NCBI RefSeq assembly: GCF_019655335.1
Contig: NZ_BPFD01000001.1
Location: forward strand, 1 to 64,000
Reading direction: 5' to 3'
Source: Shewanella hafniensis
GTDB taxonomy: Bacteria > Pseudomonadota > Gammaproteobacteria > Enterobacterales > Shewanellaceae
Length of the DNA stretch: 64,000 nucleotides
The position numbers and the translations under genes are program-made. The notes under the pieces were generated by a model. It saw only the letters and a list, made by a program, of their open reading frames with translations. It was not told where the DNA came from and ran no database searches. Positions 60,719-64,000 of the stretch are shown in pieces (position 1 is the first letter of the stretch; every line of letters starts with the position of its first letter).

Positions 60719-60870
60719 CTAAGCGGCCATCAATGGTGGTTTTCCGCCATTGGCTTTGTGTGGCCGTTCATGATTGTAAAACCAAAGCCATTGAGTGGCA
60801 TAGTCTTGAACTTCTTCAAGCGTATCAAATAAATGTTTGCTGACCCAACTGTACCTGATTGTTCTGTTGT
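60719..60870 (-). pseudogene. IS3-family transposase, C-terminal remnant
   Basis: About 50 residues from 'VERHNRTIRYSWVSKHLF' to 'FYNHERPHKANGGKPPLMAA' match the C-terminal end of IS3-family OrfB integrases (the ERPH motif region). Everything upstream of the transposase is missing; the reading frame instead runs into a small unrelated gene at about 60870. Confidence 0.75.
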
Positions 60871-61107
60871 GGCGCTCAACAGTATCCATTCCTGCAGCTT
60901 TCAAACGCCCTACAAGATTACGCATTTTGCTGAATTCAGTCCCAAAACTACTTCTTAGACCGACACCTTCGCAAAACTCTTTGCAGTTATCGTTTTTAAA
61001 TCATCGGCATATTTGTACATCTGCAAATGAAGCTCTGCAGTGTATTGGTTGCGCGGTGCTGAGGATAAAGCTTGCTTGATGCACTCATAAATTACGTATT
61101 CGTTCAC
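60871..61107 (-). pseudogene. Small gene with a frameshift, cut by the IS3 remnant
   Basis: From a GTG at 61107 with GGAGAGG five bases upstream, the frame reads MNEYVIYECIKQALSSAPR and onward to 'YADDLKTITAK'. A one-base loss near 60989 then shifts it to a stop. The next frame continues sensibly as 'EFCEGVGLRSSFGTEFSKMRNLVGRLKAAGMD' up to the IS3 sequence. The intact protein would be roughly 75-80 or more residues, helical and small. The family and function are unknown to me. Confidence 0.55.
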
Positions 61108-61212
61108 GTGCACCTCTCCGGTTTATATAATTTAGCTAAAAGGCCCCCAAAAGCAAACCGAATACTAACCAATCATTTTGCCTGACGGATCCCCAGAAAT
61201 AATCTAACAACA

Positions 61213-62061
61213 TCATGCAATTGCCTTCCTGACATTTGACCAATCAAAAACACTGACCCATTCAAGCAGTTGCATGACTGCCGCTTGGATCTCCTCGCCG
61301 CTGATGCCAACTCTGGCTAATCGGAGTAGTCGTTTACCCAGATAATTGAACGATAACACCCTGCGAGTTTTAACTGAGTTCGCCTGAAACGACCGGTGTT
61401 CAGCGGCCAATTCAGCTGCCAGCCCCAGCATGTAATGCAGCCAGTTGGCGAGCGCAGCCAGTAAAAGCAAAACTTCTAACCGACCTTTCTTTTTCGTGCG
61501 ATGAGCGTCGCTGCCAAGGCCATAAGTCTGGCTTTTCTGGTCGCGGAATGCTTCTTCGATTTGCATCCGCGCAGCATAGAGCTTATTGATTTTATTTGCA
61601 TAATTGAAGCAATACGCCAAGTTAGACACGAGTAGCCACGGTTCTTTATACGAGTGGTGTTTGTCCTTTTTCCGTAGCTTCCAGCCTTTGCCTGCAAGTA
61701 CTGCGCGACAGGCATATTCCTGCGATTTTCCAAGAGCGATTTCACCCAGAACCATCGGCTGTTGCCCATTTTGTTTGTACACCTTTGCAATGCTGATAAA
61801 TTCACTTTGGCCCGGTAATCGAATGGATACTTTACCGCGCACACGACCGATAAAATGCCAGCCTAAGGCGCTGACTTCCTTAAACCACGGCACTTTGAAG
61901 CCTGCATCGGTGACTATCACAGGTCGACAGCGGTTGGGCAACATCGCTTTTAACCGAGTCAAAAAGGTTTTATCAGGGGCTTTACTTAGTTTTAACTGTG
62001 ACAGTTGGTTGTTGATGAGCCTTATCGCGCAACGAAGTTGCCAGCGGGTTTTAGGCATCAC
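61213..62061 (-). pseudogene. IS4-family (IS10-like) transposase, 5'-truncated
   Basis: 282 codons match the C-terminal two-thirds of IS10-type transposases: 'PVIVTDAGFKVPWFKEVSALGWHFIGRVRGK' holds the second catalytic Asp, and 'AARMQIEEAFRDQKSQTYGLG' holds the Glu and the YREK-like region. The N-terminal about 120 residues with the first Asp are missing, and the first about 25 residues of the present frame do not resemble the family. It is non-functional and marks the outer edge of the cargo. Confidence 0.8.
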
Positions 62062-62211
62062 AATGATGTCATCTCATCCATATAGCTACGATAAAAACGA
62101 ACGCTGTTTGTATGTCTGCTATTGATTAAAAGCGAATTTGTGAGAACTGCAATGTAAATGTCTGCAATTGGCACATAAGTAATATTCATAAAGTGCGAAT
62201 ACTACATTAGC
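62062..62211. other. Short A/T-rich gap at the cargo edge
   Basis: 150 bases between the IS4 remnant and the next gene. No coding sequence or clear IS terminus was seen; the hotspot boundary on this side is probably here. Confidence 0.35.
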
Positions 62212-62919
62212 TTACTTTACTGCAAAAACCGTAACCAATGTCTTCATTGAGTCACCCGTAATCATAACAAAGTACATCTTGCTCTCCACGTGCTGCCAGA
62301 ATTCGGCCTCTTGTGCATATTTTTTTGCTTTTTTAGTAGCGACGCTTTCTGGTAACTCGGCTTTAGTTAGCGCAGAACATAACAGCTTTGTGCACAAAGC
62401 CTTCCAAGGATGCTTAGGTACACCGTCTGAAAGCCTTTCCACAAACCGTTCCAGTGCATGACGAGTCACCACGACAGGTCCAATGTTCGGAACGTTGATG
62501 ACCTCATCGATTTCTCTCACTGTAGCATTATCGACGCTGTATTCTTCGAAGGAATGTGAGAGCCAATCGTCCCGTTTCTCTACCGAGATCTGTGCTTCCT
62601 GGTATCGAGTAAGCAAAAACCTAGTCAGGATGTACAGTGAATGCTGAGTTGAGCGTTGTTTCTGTAACTTTTTGATGGCTCCTTTACTGACTCGGATTTG
62701 AAGCCCATTGCCGCTTCGGTTACTGCCCATCACCTCTTTCACTGACAAGAGGTGATGAATAGCATAGAGCTCAGCTGCAATTGGCTTTTGCTGCTCAGGT
62801 AGCTTGTCGTATTGCTCACCTAAATTGACCTTTAGCTCGCCACCTCTTCGAATGCCGGTCTTCCAGTAAACCGTAAACTCACCATCAATCTGCTTTGTTA
62901 ACAGGGTTAATACCATCAT
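62212..62919 (-). CDS. Conserved hypothetical protein of the ICE
   Basis: A 235-residue cytoplasmic protein of unknown function. Its start at 62919 has AGGAG eight bases upstream. It is basic and mixed alpha/beta; the segment 'NVPNIGPVVVTRHALERFVERLSDG' is its most distinctive part. There is no membrane segment and no recognised catalytic motif. It follows the primase-like gene after a terminator on the same strand. It may be ICE backbone or hotspot cargo; I cannot decide which. Confidence 0.7.
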   Translation of the reverse strand: MMVLTLLTKQIDGEFTVYWKTGIRRGGELKVNLGEQYDKLPEQQKPIAAELYAIHHLLSVKEVMGSNRSGNGLQIRVSKGAIKKLQKQRSTQHSLYILTRFLLTRYQEAQISVEKRDDWLSHSFEEYSVDNATVREIDEVINVPNIGPVVVTRHALERFVERLSDGVPKHPWKALCTKLLCSALTKAELPESVATKKAKKYAQEAEFWQHVESKMYFVMITGDSMKTLVTVFAVK

Positions 62920-62982
62920 GTTTGTTTCTCCTATTGGTTATCTATTTTTCATTCTCCATGTTTTTTCAAATATGCAAGGCGC

Positions 62983-63005
62983 AAAAAAAGGGGCCGAAGC
63001 CCCTT
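62983..63005 (-). terminator. Rho-independent terminator after the primase-like gene
   Basis: On the minus strand a 7-bp stem AAGGGGC / GCCCCTT with a TTCG tetraloop is followed by a run of seven T, starting a few bases after the stop codon at 63009. Confidence 0.9.
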
Positions 63006-63008
63006 GGA

Positions 63009-64000
63009 TCAGATATGAACTTTCGGAAAGCCGATGGCACCGTAAACATTCAGCACATCATTCCAATCCCAACTTTTCACGCCGAGTGACGTTGGTATCG
63101 GAGGGATCAAGACTTGTGACAGAATGCCTTTTTGCCAGGCTTTTTTCTTGAGTTCATTCGCTGCATTCAGGCCGGTCTCAGAGAGATCGTGGTCTGCCCA
63201 GATGTACAGCATTTTCACATTACTTGGTGGTTCAAACCTAGCCAGTAGCGTTGCATTCACAACCGACCAACATGTCTGTCCCGTAGCTCTGGTAACCGCT
63301 AAAGCTGTTTCGATGCCTTCAGAAACACCTAGTACTTCACCAGGCTCACCTATCGGAATGGCACCACCAGTGATTGTTCTGTCACTTGGTATCGGCATCA
63401 TCTTTTTAGGCTTTTCAACCGGCGCTTTGAATCCATCTTCACTTAGGTAGATCCGATGAAACGTGGCCGAACGCCCTTGCTGCGTAACGATTTTACCTAG
63501 CAGCGCTGGGTAGCTATCGATAAACAGACCATCTTCATCATGGTAAGGCAAGTTTGGATGAAACCTCAGCACCGAATCCCATTCAGGACGAAGCCGCGTA
63601 ACAATGCCACGACGATGCAAGTAGTTCCAAACTGGTTGCGCACGAGTATCTGCAAGAGATAGCGTTTCTCCCCAGGTTTGATTCAAGCGATGGATAATCG
63701 CTTTGTCCTCGTCCTGCTTTCTAGCCCTCCAATCAACTGCGTTACTCGGTATTGGCCGAATAGACGCTTGTATTTGTCCGGGTTGAATACCAAGAACCTG
63801 GCCGATTGCTTCAATAGACTGAGCAAAGTTCCATCCATTAATCCAAGACAACAGTTCAAAGCCATCATGAAAGATCCCGCAGGTGTTACAAACGCCACCT
63901 CCGGTATATTCAGCATCTTTGAACAGCCTAAAGCCATCACGACCGCCATGAACAGGACAAGCCACATGACGGCCTTTTCGAGCAATAGCGGCATCAAGTT
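63009..64000 (-). CDS. Primase-like protein with zinc finger and TOPRIM domain, N-terminus beyond window
   Basis: At least 330 codons are open to the window edge. A GTG at 63965 is not the true start, because the same frame continues upstream (LDAAIARKGRHVACP...). A zinc-ribbon (CPVHGGRDGFRLF...CNTCG) is followed by a linker and a TOPRIM-type domain ('EVLGVSEGIETALAVTRATGQTCWSVVNATLLARFEPPSNVKMLYIWADHD'). The latter has the Glu of EGIETA and the Asp of DHD that coordinate metal. The layout is that of mobile-element and phage DNA primases. It is followed by a strong terminator. Confidence 0.82.
   Translation of the reverse strand, partial: LDAAIARKGRHVACPVHGGRDGFRLFKDAEYTGGGVCNTCGIFHDGFELLSWINGWNFAQSIEAIGQVLGIQPGQIQASIRPIPSNAVDWRARKQDEDKAIIHRLNQTWGETLSLADTRAQPVWNYLHRRGIVTRLRPEWDSVLRFHPNLPYHDEDGLFIDSYPALLGKIVTQQGRSATFHRIYLSEDGFKAPVEKPKKMMPIPSDRTITGGAIPIGEPGEVLGVSEGIETALAVTRATGQTCWSVVNATLLARFEPPSNVKMLYIWADHDLSETGLNAANELKKKAWQKGILSQVLIPPIPTSLGVKSWDWNDVLNVYGAIGFPKVHI

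Larger units (their letters stand above)
35030..64000. mobile_element. Right-hand part of an SXT/R391-family ICE
   Basis: Gene order from the prfC junction is setR, divergent croS, two phage-like replication-region genes, transglycosylase, setD, setC and eex, then opposing traG, traH and traF. This is the conserved regulation, exclusion and mating module of this family. It is followed by a large variable insert (about 45.7-62.2 kb) and then further genes running off the window. The integrase end is not in the window. Confidence 0.93.

Overview
The window comes from a gammaproteobacterium of the genus Shewanella. The evidence is a complete torECAD/torSTR trimethylamine N-oxide (TMAO) respiration cluster that includes torE and a pentaheme TorC, a deoCABD nucleoside-catabolism operon with Tsx-like and NupC-like uptake genes, and many PilZ/c-di-GMP proteins. 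The right half is the right-hand part of an SXT/R391-family integrative and conjugative element (ICE) sitting in prfC, the usual target of that family.

Chromosomal part (1-35029). Positions 1-2055 hold a partial gene, a 54-bp tandem duplication and a REP-associated tyrosine transposase with a truncated copy of its own 5' end. Then come an LpxH-like phosphoesterase overlapping a PlsC/OlsB-type double acyltransferase, a CBS protein and an NCS2 purine permease. The tor locus (7458-17272) has TorR boxes in front of both torE and torR. Next are two PilZ proteins, radA, an alpha/beta hydrolase, the divergent serB/smp pair, and the nucleoside regulon (nupC, tsx, deoC-A-B-D, all on the minus strand). 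nupC carries an in-frame TAA. tatD, a small conserved gene and prfC complete this half.

ICE part (about 35030 to the window end). The order setR | croS - replication-like gene - unknown gene - transglycosylase - setD - setC - eex, facing traF-traH-traG, is the conserved right end of SXT/R391 ICEs. Four palindromic operators lie between setR and croS. Upstream of traF is the variable insertion site usually called hotspot 5. Further out are a hypothetical gene and a primase-like zinc-finger/TOPRIM gene that runs off the window.

The cargo (about 45.7-62.2 kb) is the most notable content. It contains no resistance genes that I can see; it is a sensory island. It holds: (a) a methyl-accepting chemotaxis protein (MCP) fragment joined to a 5'-truncated IS21-family element; (b) a DosP-like PAS-PAS-GAF-GGDEF-EAL protein with a probable heme-PAS; (c) a soluble PAS-PAS-MCP of BdlA type; (d) a tight operon encoding a 1514-residue CheB-CheR-PAS-GGDEF-EAL hybrid, a bacteriophytochrome reduced to its photosensory core (PAS-GAF-PHY, no kinase), and a heme oxygenase able to make its biliverdin chromophore; (e) remnants of IS3- and IS4-family elements at the outer edge. 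My inference is that the ICE carries a light- and oxygen-responsive c-di-GMP/chemotaxis module. This would couple the recipient's motile-sessile decision to red light and O2. No rRNA, tRNA or CRISPR array was seen.
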